Source: Akkermansia muciniphila (GTDB lineage: Bacteria > Pseudomonadota > Gammaproteobacteria > Burkholderiales > Burkholderiaceae_C). From it: a DNA stretch of 64,000 nt. Every line of letters starts with the position of its first letter. The first letter of the stretch is position 1. The DNA is taken from assembly GCA_943331105.2 (NCBI GenBank), contig CALQKH020000009.1:99669-163668 (forward strand), in the 5' to 3' direction. A model generated the notes under the pieces. It was not told where the DNA came from, did not search any database, and worked only from the letters and a program-made list of their open reading frames with translations. A program made the position numbers and the translations under genes. Shown here piece after piece: positions 53,864 through 62,626 of this stretch.

Positions 53864-54283
53864 ATGAAAACACCAGTTTTTGACGTATTGAAGGTGGGTG
53901 ATGACATTCCCGCTTTGACAATGCCCTCCCTGTCGCGCTTGACGTTGGCGCTTTACTGCGGCGCATCGGGCGACCACAACCCGATCCATGTGGACACCGA
54001 TTTCGCACACAGTGCAGGCATGCCCGATGTGATTGCACACGGCATGTTGTCCATGGCGTGGTTGGCACACGTCTTGACCCACTGGGTGCCGCAAAACGCC
54101 ATTCGAGATTACAGCGTGCGTTTTGCGGCCATGACGCATGTGGGCGAAAAAATCACTTGCAGCGCAAAAGTGACTGAAAAATTCGAACTTCAGGGAGAGC
54201 GCCGCGTGCGTTTGGCCTTGACCGCGGCCAATGCCGAAGGCCAAACCAAGTTGTCCGGAGAAGCCGTGATTGCGCTCACTTGA
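53864..54283 (+). CDS. MaoC-type enoyl-CoA hydratase, catalytic half
   Basis: A 139-residue hot-dog protein with the hydratase-2 motif YCGASGDHNPIHVDTDFAHS (Asp and His catalytic) and VIAHGMLSMAWLAHVL. It is likely the catalytic partner of the preceding gene. The start at 53864 follows a GAAGGG ribosome site; the frame is open for 12 codons upstream within the previous gene. The stop lies 2 bp before the next ATG. Confidence 0.9.
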   Translation: MKTPVFDVLKVGDDIPALTMPSLSRLTLALYCGASGDHNPIHVDTDFAHSAGMPDVIAHGMLSMAWLAHVLTHWVPQNAIRDYSVRFAAMTHVGEKITCSAKVTEKFELQGERRVRLALTAANAEGQTKLSGEAVIALT

Positions 54284-54285
54284 CC

Positions 54286-55092
54286 ATGACCCACACATCC
54301 TTGCTCCAATTCGAGGTGAGCGAACAAGTCGCCACCCTCATCTTCAACAGCCCGACCAAGCGCAACGCGCTGGAGCCGGCCATGCGCGAAGAACTGGCAT
54401 TGGCCTTGCAGCAAATCCAGCAAGACCAGAGCATCCGCGCCGTGGTCTTGACGGGCGCTGGCGGGCATTTTTGTTCGGGCGGCGACCTGAAAAACATTGC
54501 CACGGCCAATCTTGACAATGGCGGTTGGCTCCTGCGCATGCAAACCCTGCATGCCTGGTTGCAGGTCTTGCTCACGCTCGACCGACCGGTGATCGCTGCG
54601 GTGGATGGTGCGGCCGCTGGTGCGGGCTTCAGCCTCGCGTTGTCTGCAGACTTCGTGCTGGCCACGCCGCGGGCCTGGTTCAACATGTCATTCCTCAAGG
54701 TCGGGCTGGTGCCCGATTTGGGCGCGCTCTATACCTTGCCCCGCGTGGTGGGCGTTCAGCGGGCCAAAGAAATCATGCTCTCGGCCCGCGACATCGACGC
54801 CCAAGAGGCCCTGCGTCTTGGCATCGTGATGGAGCTCCACGAACCCGAGCAACTGTTGCCCCGTGCGCAAGCCTTGGCCCGCAGCTTTGTGGGTGCGTCG
54901 CCAGCGGCAGTGGCGCTCATCAAGTGCAGCCTGGGCACGGCCCTGGGCGGCGGTCTGCAAGACATGCTGAGCTCAGAAGCGCAGGCGCAGGCTTTGGCCG
55001 CAGGCACCGCCGAGCACCGCGAAGCCGTGAGCCGTTTTCTGAACAAGCAGCCGCCCTTGTTTGTTTGGCCATCCCAAGACAAGCGGTCCTGA
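54286..55092 (+). CDS. Enoyl-CoA hydratase/isomerase (crotonase family)
   Basis: A crotonase-fold protein of 268 aa. It has the first oxyanion-hole segment GAGGHFCSGGDLKNIATA and the second AAVDGAAAGAGFSLALSADF. The position of the first crotonase Glu is occupied by a Val-Val-Gly region (TLPRVVGVQRAKEIML), so the chemistry may differ from simple hydration, for example isomerisation. It sits in the middle of the cluster, and a 154-bp gap follows before the SDR gene. Confidence 0.88.
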   Translation: MTHTSLLQFEVSEQVATLIFNSPTKRNALEPAMREELALALQQIQQDQSIRAVVLTGAGGHFCSGGDLKNIATANLDNGGWLLRMQTLHAWLQVLLTLDRPVIAAVDGAAAGAGFSLALSADFVLATPRAWFNMSFLKVGLVPDLGALYTLPRVVGVQRAKEIMLSARDIDAQEALRLGIVMELHEPEQLLPRAQALARSFVGASPAAVALIKCSLGTALGGGLQDMLSSEAQAQALAAGTAEHREAVSRFLNKQPPLFVWPSQDKRS

Positions 55093-55246
55093 ACCAAGGG
55101 GAATCCCGGGGTTAGGCAATTCAAAAGACCCGGTTCAGCAATCGCAGATTGATGAGAACTGGGGCGCGGCACAAGATACACCCACCCATGGTGTCGCAGG
55201 CGGTGCCCAGTCCTGCAACGACCCCATGAATTGAAGGAAAGCAAAC

Positions 55247-56167
55247 ATGAGCATGACTGGATTGGTTCAAGACAAGGTGGTGGTGGTCACCGGCGCAGGT
55301 GGTGGCATTGGCCGCGACATCGCGTTGGCCATGGCCCGCGAGGGTGCCAAGGTGGTGGTCAACGACATTGGCGCGTCCGTCTCGGGCGAGGGCCAAGACG
55401 CCGGTCCCGCACAAAAAGTGGTGGACGAGATCCAAGTCATGAGCGGCCAGGCGGTGGCCAACACCGACAGCGTGTCTGACGCCGCAGGCGCAGCCCGCAT
55501 CATCCAGACGGCCATTGACCACTTTGGCCGCATCGACGTGGTGGTCAACAACGCAGGCATCTTGCGCGACCGCTTCTTTCACAAGATGAGCATGGACGAG
55601 TGGGACGCCGTGCTCAAGGTGCACCTGTACGGCGCTTTTTATGTCAGCCGCGCCGCTGCCCCCCACTTCAAAGAGCAGGAAAGCGGCAACTACATCCACA
55701 TGACCTCCACCTCGGGGCTGGTGGGCAACTTTGGCCAGGCCAACTACTCGGCGGCCAAGCTGGGTGTGGCCGCGCTGTCCAAGTCAATCGCGTTGGACAT
55801 GCAGAAGTTCAATGTTCGCTCCAACTGCATCTCGCCTTTTGCCTGGAGCCGCATGATCGGCTCGATACCGACCGAAACGCCCGAAGAGCAGGCCCGCGTC
55901 GAGCGCATCAAGCAGATGACACCCGCCAAGATCGCGCCCATGGCCGTGGCCCTGGCCAGCGATGCATCGGCCCATGTGAACGGCCAGATTTTTGCCGTGC
56001 GCAACAACGAAATTTTCTTGATGAGCCAGCCGCGTCCGGTGCGCTCGGTGCACCGTGGCGAGGGCTGGACGCCGCAGAGCGTGCTCGACCACGCCATGCC
56101 CGCGCTGCAATCGAGCTTTTTTGACCTGGAACGCTCAGGTGACGTGTTCAGCTGGGACCCGATCTGA
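55247..56167 (+). CDS. Short-chain dehydrogenase, hydroxyacyl-CoA dehydrogenase (MFE-2) type
   Basis: NAD(P)-dependent oxidoreductase of 306 aa. The cofactor loop is VVVTGAGGGIGRDIALAMAR and NNAG is present. The catalytic Ser lies in HMTSTSGLVGNFGQANYSAA, followed by the Tyr-x-x-x-Lys pair (YSAAKLG). The long C-terminal extension (PQSVLDHAMPALQSSFFDLE) resembles the dehydrogenase part of peroxisomal multifunctional enzyme 2, which oxidises 3-hydroxyacyl-CoA. That fits beta-oxidation. GGAAAG precedes the ATG at 55247. Confidence 0.92.
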   Translation: MSMTGLVQDKVVVVTGAGGGIGRDIALAMAREGAKVVVNDIGASVSGEGQDAGPAQKVVDEIQVMSGQAVANTDSVSDAAGAARIIQTAIDHFGRIDVVVNNAGILRDRFFHKMSMDEWDAVLKVHLYGAFYVSRAAAPHFKEQESGNYIHMTSTSGLVGNFGQANYSAAKLGVAALSKSIALDMQKFNVRSNCISPFAWSRMIGSIPTETPEEQARVERIKQMTPAKIAPMAVALASDASAHVNGQIFAVRNNEIFLMSQPRPVRSVHRGEGWTPQSVLDHAMPALQSSFFDLERSGDVFSWDPI

Positions 56168-56170
56168 GCA

Positions 56171-57796
56171 ATGACCATGACTGCAGAGAACAACAACACC
56201 GGCGTCCTCGCCCAGCACCAGGCGGCCTTGGCCGAGGGCCAATTCCTGATCCAAAAATGTGGTGGCTGTGGCCAGAACATTTACTTTCCCCGTGAGGTCT
56301 GTCCGCATTGCGGCTGCGACCATTTGGCCCTGGTGCCCCCCACGGGCCTGGGCACGGTGTATTCGGTGACCATCGTGCGTCGCAAGCCCGATGCGGGCGG
56401 CGATTACAACGTCTGCCTGATCGACCTGGACGAAGGCGTGCGCCTGATGAGCCGCGTGGACATGGACCCTGTCGACGCCGTGCAAGTGGGCCAGCGGGTG
56501 CAATCCCGCGTGGTGGTCGACAAGGGTCAAGGCCTGGTGGTGTTTGACCCGGTCAGCACGGCCGCTGCCTCGGCCCAAGCTGTGCCCCGTGGCCCGGCTG
56601 CATCGGCAGCGGTGCACACCTCATCTGGCCTGAAAGCCTTGCGTGGCAGCGCCGCCATTGTGGGCGTGGCCACCTTTGGTTGTGGTGAAGCCACGGGTTT
56701 CACCGATATGGAAGTGCTGGCCCGCGCCGCGCGCGCCGCCGTGGCCGATGCCGGTTTGAAGATGAGCGACATCGACGGGCTGTGCACCGCCAGTGTGCTG
56801 TCCACCATGTGGCCCATGCCCGTGACCGAGTACTTGGGCATCAACCCGCGCTACACCAACGGCACCATGCTCGGCGGCTCCAGTTTTGTGGCGCACCTGC
56901 TGCCCGCCATGATGGCTTTGCAGTCGGGCCAGTGCAATGCCGTGCTGGTGTGCTACGGCAGCACGCAGCGCACCTCAACTTTTGGCCGCGCCGAAATCGC
57001 GCAGGCGCGCCGCGTGATGGACCCGCAGCCCTACGAGACGCCCTACGCCCCGATACAACCCTTGAGCGCTTATGCGCTGGCCACGCAACGGCACATGCAC
57101 GAGTACGGCACCACCCGCCGCCAGTTGGCCGAAGTGGCCGTGGCCGCGCGCGCTTGGGCGCAGCGCAACCCCGAAGCCTTCATGCGCGATCCGCTGACGA
57201 TTGACGATGTGCTCAAGGCCCGCATGGTGTCTGACCCTTTGTCTGTGCGTGACTGCTGTTTGGTGACCGACGGCGGGGGGGCCTTTGTGCTGGTGCGCGC
57301 CGACCGTGCGCGTGACCTGCCCCAAAAGCCGGTCTACGTGCTGGGCAACGCCACCGCCAACTGGAACCGCCAGATCTCGTCCATGCACGACCTCACCGTC
57401 ACTTCTGCCAGCCAGTCGGGGCGCGAAGCCTTTGCCATGGCGGGCCTGGCGCCAGCCGACATGAACGTGGTGCAGCTGTACGACGCCTTCACCATCAACA
57501 CCTTGCTCTTCCTCGAAGACCTGGGCTTTTGCAAAAAGGGTGAAGGCGGCGCCTTTGTTGAAGGCGGTGCGATCGCGCCCGGAGGCCGCCTGGCGGTCAA
57601 CACCAACGGCGGCGGTCTGTCGTGTACGCACCCGGGCATGTACGGCATCTTCACCCTGATCGAAGCCGTGCGCCAGTTGCGCGGCGAGGGTGGCGAGCGC
57701 CAAGTCGCGGGAGCCCAAACCGCGCTGGCCCACGGCAACGGCGGCACGTTGTCCAGCCAGTCCACGGCGATCCTGGGCACTTTTGAAACCTTGTGA
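56171..57796 (+). CDS. DUF35 OB-fold / thiolase-like fusion protein
   Basis: A 541-residue fusion. Residues about 20-140 form a DUF35 acyl-CoA-binding-type domain with a zinc ribbon (Cys30, Cys33, Cys44, Cys47) and an OB fold. Residues from about 155 form a non-decarboxylating thiolase domain (SCP-x type) with VGVATFGCGEATGFTDMEVL. The loop that holds the nucleophilic Cys in true thiolases appears to read MLGGSSF (Ser237-Ser238) with no Cys. Later conserved residues are QLYDAFT (Tyr437) and SCTHPGMYG (Cys485, His487, Tyr491). The steroid aldolase Ltp2 works bound to a DUF35 domain and also lacks the Cys, so a retro-aldolase is possible here. Thiolysis cannot be excluded. Confidence 0.88.
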   Translation: MTMTAENNNTGVLAQHQAALAEGQFLIQKCGGCGQNIYFPREVCPHCGCDHLALVPPTGLGTVYSVTIVRRKPDAGGDYNVCLIDLDEGVRLMSRVDMDPVDAVQVGQRVQSRVVVDKGQGLVVFDPVSTAAASAQAVPRGPAASAAVHTSSGLKALRGSAAIVGVATFGCGEATGFTDMEVLARAARAAVADAGLKMSDIDGLCTASVLSTMWPMPVTEYLGINPRYTNGTMLGGSSFVAHLLPAMMALQSGQCNAVLVCYGSTQRTSTFGRAEIAQARRVMDPQPYETPYAPIQPLSAYALATQRHMHEYGTTRRQLAEVAVAARAWAQRNPEAFMRDPLTIDDVLKARMVSDPLSVRDCCLVTDGGGAFVLVRADRARDLPQKPVYVLGNATANWNRQISSMHDLTVTSASQSGREAFAMAGLAPADMNVVQLYDAFTINTLLFLEDLGFCKKGEGGAFVEGGAIAPGGRLAVNTNGGGLSCTHPGMYGIFTLIEAVRQLRGEGGERQVAGAQTALAHGNGGTLSSQSTAILGTFETL

Positions 57797-57803
57797 GCAA
57801 GCC

Positions 57804-58970
57804 ATGATCCGAGACCCCGAAACCTTCGAAGCCTTGCTCGACTCGGTGCGTCGTTTTGTCTGCGACCGTTTGGTGCCTGCCGAAAACCAAGTCGCCCTGA
57901 CCGATGAGATTCCCGAAGCCATCGTGCAAGAGATGCGCGAGATGGGCCTGTTTGGCCTGACCATCCCCGAGGCCTATGGTGGCCTGGAGCTGACCATGGA
58001 AGAGGAGTCGCGCTTGCTGTTTGAGCTGTGCAAGACCTCGCCCGCGTTCCGCTCGGTGATCGGCACCACGGTGGGCATTGGCTCGCAGGGCATCCTGATG
58101 GACGGCACCGATGAACAAAAAGCCTACTACCTGCCCAAGCTGGCCACCGGTGAGTTGTCGGCTTCGTTCGCGCTGACCGAGCCCGAGGCGGGCTCTGACG
58201 CCGCATCGCTGCGCACCACGGCCATCCGGGGCACAGACAGTGAGGGCGACCACTACATCGTCAACGGCACCAAGCGCTACATCACCAACGCGCCGCACTC
58301 CAAAATCTTCACGCTCATGGCGCGCACCAACCCGGCTGACAAGGGCGCAGGCGGCGTCTCGGCCTTCATCGTGGATGCCCAGTCGCCCGGCATCAGCTTG
58401 GGCAAAAATGACCAAAAGATGGGCCAAAAGGGCGCTCACACCTGCGACGTGATGTTTGACAATGTGCGTGTGCCCGCTGCCAACCTCATTGGCGGCCAAG
58501 AAGGTCAGGGTTTCAAGACCGCGATGAAGGTGCTCGAAAAAGGCCGCATCCATCTGGCCGCCGTCTGCGTGGGCGTGGCCCAACGCATCCTGGATGACGC
58601 TTTGCGTTACGCCATTGACCGCAAGCAGTTCGGCCAGCCTATCGCCGAGTTCCAGTTGGTGCAGGCCATGCTCGCCGACAGCAAGGCCGAGCTGTATGCG
58701 ACCGAGTGCATGGTGATCGACGCCGCACGCAAGCGCGACGAAGGGCGCAGCGTGTCGACCGAGGCCTCATGCTGCAAGATGTTCGCGTCCGAGATGTGCG
58801 GCCGTGTGGCCGACCGGGCCGTGCAAATTTTGGGTGGCGCGGGCTATTTGTCGGAATACGGCATCGAGCGCTTTTACCGCGATGTGCGCCTGTTCCGTTT
58901 GTACGAGGGCACCACGCAGATCCAGCAAATCATCATCGGTCGCAACATGGTGCGTGAAGCACGCGGCTGA
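57804..58970 (+). CDS. Acyl-CoA dehydrogenase
   Basis: FAD-dependent alpha,beta-dehydrogenase of 388 aa. FAD and substrate segments include FALTEPEAGSDAASLRTTAI, YITNAPHSKIFTLMARTNPA and RKQFGQPIAEFQLVQAML. The catalytic base Glu368 lies in RLYEGTTQIQQIIIGRNMVR, at the position of the medium/short-chain type. It is full length and intact, starting 7 bp after the thiolase fusion. It would supply the first step of beta-oxidation for the cluster's substrate. Confidence 0.95.
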   Translation: MIRDPETFEALLDSVRRFVCDRLVPAENQVALTDEIPEAIVQEMREMGLFGLTIPEAYGGLELTMEEESRLLFELCKTSPAFRSVIGTTVGIGSQGILMDGTDEQKAYYLPKLATGELSASFALTEPEAGSDAASLRTTAIRGTDSEGDHYIVNGTKRYITNAPHSKIFTLMARTNPADKGAGGVSAFIVDAQSPGISLGKNDQKMGQKGAHTCDVMFDNVRVPAANLIGGQEGQGFKTAMKVLEKGRIHLAAVCVGVAQRILDDALRYAIDRKQFGQPIAEFQLVQAMLADSKAELYATECMVIDAARKRDEGRSVSTEASCCKMFASEMCGRVADRAVQILGGAGYLSEYGIERFYRDVRLFRLYEGTTQIQQIIIGRNMVREARG

Positions 58971-58985
58971 CTTGGGCACAAGACC

Positions 58986-59963
58986 ATGAAAACCCGCGTC
59001 ACCGAAGCCTTGGGCATCCGCTACCCCATCATCCAAGGCGGCATGCAGTGGGTGGGCAAGGCCGAGCTGGTCTCGGCCGTGTCCAATGGCGGGGGCCTGG
59101 GCGTGCTCACGGCGCTCACCCAGCCCACGCCGCAAGCCCTGGCGCACGAGATCGCCCGCACCCGCACACTGACCGACCAACCCTTTGGTGTGAACCTCAC
59201 CATCCTGCCTTCGATCAACCCGCCGCCCTACGGCGAGTACCTGCAGGTCATCATCGACAGCGGCGTGAAGATTGTGGAAACGGCGGGCAACAGCCCCAAA
59301 GACTTCATTGGCCGCATGAAGGATGCGGGCATCACCATCGTGCACAAATGCACCTCGGTGCGCCACGCCCTGAGCGCCGAGCGCAACGGCGTGGACATGA
59401 TCAGCATCGACGGATTTGAATGCGCAGGCCACCCCGGCGAGGACGATGTGCCTGGCTTGATCCTGATCCCCTTGGCTTGTCAGGCGCTGCGTGTGCCGGT
59501 CATTGCCTCGGGCGGCATTGCCGACGGGCGCGGCATGGCCGCCGCCATGGCGCTGGGCGCCGAAGGCGTGAACATGGGCACCCGCTTTCTGGTCACGCAA
59601 GAAGCGCCGGTGCACGACAACATCAAACAAGCGCTGGTGGGTGCCACCGAGCGCGACACCAAACTGATGTTTCGCACCATGCGCAACACCACGCGGGCTT
59701 GGAGCAATGCAGTGTCGCAAGAGGTGGTGACCACCGAAAACCGCGCAGGCGGCTGCAGCTTCGAAGACATACGCCACCTGGTGGCCGGCCAGCGCGGCAA
59801 CCAGGCCCTGCAGTCGGGCGATGTCGATGGCGGCGTGGTCGCTGCCGGCCAGGTGATTGGCCTGATCGACGACATCCCGCGCTGCGCCGACCTGATCGAG
59901 CGCATGGTGGCCGACTGCCGTGCCGCTTTGGCGCGTGCGCAGACCTGGGCACTTCCCTCTTGA
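58986..59963 (+). CDS. Nitronate monooxygenase family flavoprotein
   Basis: FMN-dependent TIM-barrel protein (325 aa) of the 2-nitropropane dioxygenase family. It has YPIIQGGMQWVGKAELVSAV, NGGGLGVLTALTQPTP, CTSVRHALSAERNGVDMISI and the FMN phosphate loop VIASGGIADGRGMAAAMALG with GVNMGTRFLVTQEAPVH. Many family members act as enone or enoyl reductases or quinone reductases rather than on nitronates. In this CoA cluster a reductive role on an unsaturated intermediate is plausible. It starts 15 bp after the dehydrogenase. Confidence 0.92.
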   Translation: MKTRVTEALGIRYPIIQGGMQWVGKAELVSAVSNGGGLGVLTALTQPTPQALAHEIARTRTLTDQPFGVNLTILPSINPPPYGEYLQVIIDSGVKIVETAGNSPKDFIGRMKDAGITIVHKCTSVRHALSAERNGVDMISIDGFECAGHPGEDDVPGLILIPLACQALRVPVIASGGIADGRGMAAAMALGAEGVNMGTRFLVTQEAPVHDNIKQALVGATERDTKLMFRTMRNTTRAWSNAVSQEVVTTENRAGGCSFEDIRHLVAGQRGNQALQSGDVDGGVVAAGQVIGLIDDIPRCADLIERMVADCRAALARAQTWALPS

Positions 59964-60021
59964 GCGACGGCCCCACCGATTCCCCCAAGCCAAAACCGAT
60001 GACAACCCTAGGAGACAAACC

Positions 60022-61005
60022 ATGACAAAAACCCCATCCACCCAGCGCCGTTTGATGATGGCCCTTTTGGGGGCGGTGTGCACAGCATCCGCCCTGCCCC
60101 TGTGGGCCCAGTCCACAGGCAACAACACCGTCAAGCTGATTGTGGGTTATGCCCCAGGCGGACCCGTGGACTCATCGGCACGCGTGTTTGCGCCCGTGCT
60201 CAGCCGCGAACTGGGCCAGCCGGTGATCGTGGAAAACAGACCTGGCGCGGGTGGTGCATTAGCGGGGAACACCGTGGTCCGGTCGGCACCCGCGAGCTTG
60301 GAGATTTTTTATGCCGCCAGCCCCACCATGACCATCAGCCCCCATGTGCTCAAGTCCATGGCCTTTGACCCGCTCAAGGACATGACCCCGCTGGCCACCA
60401 TCCTCAGTTATGCCAACGTGCTGGTCGTCAACCAGAACCAGCCCTTCAAGACATTGCCCGAGTTGGTGGCCTTTGCCAAAGCCAATCCGGGCAAACTGGC
60501 TTATGGCTCGGCTGGCATGGGCGCATCGAACCACTTGAGCGGTGAGCTGTTTGCGCGCCGTGCGGGCATCAACATGACCCATGTGCCCTACAAAGGCAAT
60601 GCCCCTGCCATGACCGACGTGATCGGCGGGCAGATCCAGATGATGTTTGACATCGTGGGCGGGGCCAAGGGCCACATCGACGGCGGCAAGGTGAGACCCT
60701 TGGCCGTGACCTCCAAAGACCGCAACCCGGCCTTGCCGCAGCTGCCCAGCATGACCGAGTTGGGCATTCGCGATTACGACGTGGGTGGTTGGTACGGCCT
60801 GTATGGCCCATTGGGCATGAGTGCAGAAGTGAGCCAGAGGATCACCGCTGCGACGGCCCGCGCCTTGCAAGACCCCGAACTGAACAAGCGCTGGGTGGAC
60901 CAGGGCTATGTGATTTGGAATGCCAAACCCGCAGACCTGGCCGAGCGCATGCGCCGCGAACACGCGCTGTGGGCCGAAGTGACCAAAGGCATGACCTTCG
61001 AATAA
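60022..61005 (+). CDS. Bug/TctC-family solute receptor of the catabolic cluster
   Basis: Periplasmic receptor of 327 aa with a Sec signal (RRLMMALLGAVCTASALPLWA). Bug-family features are VKLIVGYAPGGPVDSSARVF, IVENRPGAGGALAGNTVVR and YGSAGMGASNHLSGELFARR. GGAGACAAACC precedes the ATG at 60022. Its place between degradation enzymes suggests it binds the acid that the cluster breaks down. No TctAB membrane genes are in view. Confidence 0.92.
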   Translation: MTKTPSTQRRLMMALLGAVCTASALPLWAQSTGNNTVKLIVGYAPGGPVDSSARVFAPVLSRELGQPVIVENRPGAGGALAGNTVVRSAPASLEIFYAASPTMTISPHVLKSMAFDPLKDMTPLATILSYANVLVVNQNQPFKTLPELVAFAKANPGKLAYGSAGMGASNHLSGELFARRAGINMTHVPYKGNAPAMTDVIGGQIQMMFDIVGGAKGHIDGGKVRPLAVTSKDRNPALPQLPSMTELGIRDYDVGGWYGLYGPLGMSAEVSQRITAATARALQDPELNKRWVDQGYVIWNAKPADLAERMRREHALWAEVTKGMTFE

Positions 61006-61008
61006 AAC

Positions 61009-62547
61009 ATGTCTTTGCATTTGACAGCACCCCACACCCGCATTCACCAGCTGTTTGACGAACGCGCCGCACAGGCACCTGCGCACCCCTTTTTGTATTT
61101 GACGCATGGGGTCATGACGCTGGGCCAGCTGGCCCAGAAGGTGGATCTGCTGGAAGACGAGCTGCGCGAAGCGGGTGTGCGTCTGGGTGACCGGGTGTTG
61201 GTGGCCGCCGAAAACTGCCCCGAGCATGTGGCGCTGGTGCTCGCCTGCAGCCGTGTGGGGGCCTGGGCCTGCGGCGTCAATGCCCGCATGACGGCCTCCG
61301 AAGTGGCCGCATTTGCTGACAAGGCCGATGCCCGCGTGCTGTATTTCACGGTGGGTGTGTCCGAGGCGGCGCGCCAGCACGCGGCGCAGCGCGGTACCCA
61401 GGCCAGTGTGCTGCCCGGCCTGCAACGCACGCGCGTCAGGCCGCAAGCTACGGCGCAAACCGGTGAGCTGGCTGAGCAGGTCGCCGCAATCATTTTCACA
61501 TCGGGCACCACGGGACAGCCCAAGGGCGTGATGCTCACGCACGCCGGGTTGTTGCAATTTGCCCGGGTGTCGGCGCAGTCGCGCCAGCTCGGGCCTTCGG
61601 ACCGGTCTTACGCCTATTTGCCCATGACGCACATCTTCGGTCTGGGCACGGTGCTCATGGCTTCGCTGCACGCTGGCTCAGGCCTGCTCATGCGCAGCCA
61701 GTTCGACCCGGCCGATGTGTTCGACGCGCTGGCCCACCAGGGCATGACGCAGCTGCAAGGCCCGCCCGCCATGTTCACCCGCTTGTTGGCTTGGCTCGAC
61801 CTTCAAGGCATTGCGCAGCCGGTTGCACCTGCTTTGCGCTATGTCTATACGGGCGCTGCACCGCTTGACCTGAGCGTCAAGCAAGCGATTGAAGCGCGCT
61901 TTGGCAAACCCCTGCACCACGGTTATGGCCTGTCGGAATACGCAGGCGCTTTGACGCTGTGCCGCCTGAATGAACAGCGCGCCGACACCAGCGCGGGTTA
62001 CCTGGTCGAAGGCGCTGAGCTGCGCATCATGGGCCCCGATGGGCAGGACCTGCCTAGAGGGCAGACGGGCGAGATCTGGATGCGCGGCGTGGGCCTGATG
62101 CCCGGTTATTTCCGCGACCCCGGGATCACCCACCAGGTCATGAAGCCTGGCGGCTGGTACGCCAGCGGCGACTTGGGCAGACAAGATGTTGACGGTGCTT
62201 TGCAGGTGGTGGGTCGTCTCAAGGAAATGATCATCCGCTCGGGCTTCAATGTGTACCCCGGCGAGGTCGAGGCCGTGTTCCTGGCTTGGCCCGGAGTGCA
62301 AAAAGCGGCGGTGGCCGGGCGCAAAGCGGCCGATGGCAACGAGGACATCCTGGCCTTCATTGAAGCCAAGCCCGGCGTGCAGTTGGACCTGCAGGCCCTG
62401 AAGGCCCATGCCCACGAACACCTGTCGCCCTACAAGCGACCCTCGGTGGTGACGCTGGTGGCCGAGATGCCCATGACCCTGAGCGGCAAAGTGCTCAAGC
62501 GCGAGTTGGTTGAACAGTGGAGCGCCGCGCAAACCGGCAGCGCCTGA
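61009..62547 (+). CDS. Acyl-CoA ligase (class I adenylate-forming)
   Basis: A 512-residue AMP-forming ligase. The P-loop is IIFTSGTTGQPKGVMLTHAG near residues 160-175. The A5 motif appears as HHGYGLSEYAGALTL, the A7-A8 region as GWYASGDLGRQD and VVGRLKEMIIRSGFNVYPGE, and the catalytic Lys494 lies in MTLSGKVLKRELVEQ. It would activate the imported acid to its CoA ester. It starts 3 bp after the receptor gene. The acid-binding pocket does not point to a known substrate. Confidence 0.94.
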   Translation: MSLHLTAPHTRIHQLFDERAAQAPAHPFLYLTHGVMTLGQLAQKVDLLEDELREAGVRLGDRVLVAAENCPEHVALVLACSRVGAWACGVNARMTASEVAAFADKADARVLYFTVGVSEAARQHAAQRGTQASVLPGLQRTRVRPQATAQTGELAEQVAAIIFTSGTTGQPKGVMLTHAGLLQFARVSAQSRQLGPSDRSYAYLPMTHIFGLGTVLMASLHAGSGLLMRSQFDPADVFDALAHQGMTQLQGPPAMFTRLLAWLDLQGIAQPVAPALRYVYTGAAPLDLSVKQAIEARFGKPLHHGYGLSEYAGALTLCRLNEQRADTSAGYLVEGAELRIMGPDGQDLPRGQTGEIWMRGVGLMPGYFRDPGITHQVMKPGGWYASGDLGRQDVDGALQVVGRLKEMIIRSGFNVYPGEVEAVFLAWPGVQKAAVAGRKAADGNEDILAFIEAKPGVQLDLQALKAHAHEHLSPYKRPSVVTLVAEMPMTLSGKVLKRELVEQWSAAQTGSA

Positions 62548-62626
62548 GCGCTCTTCTTGACTGACAAAGGCGGACTTTCAAAAACACAGATGGCCTCTTG
62601 CCCCCGACTCGGCGAAGATCGACCCC

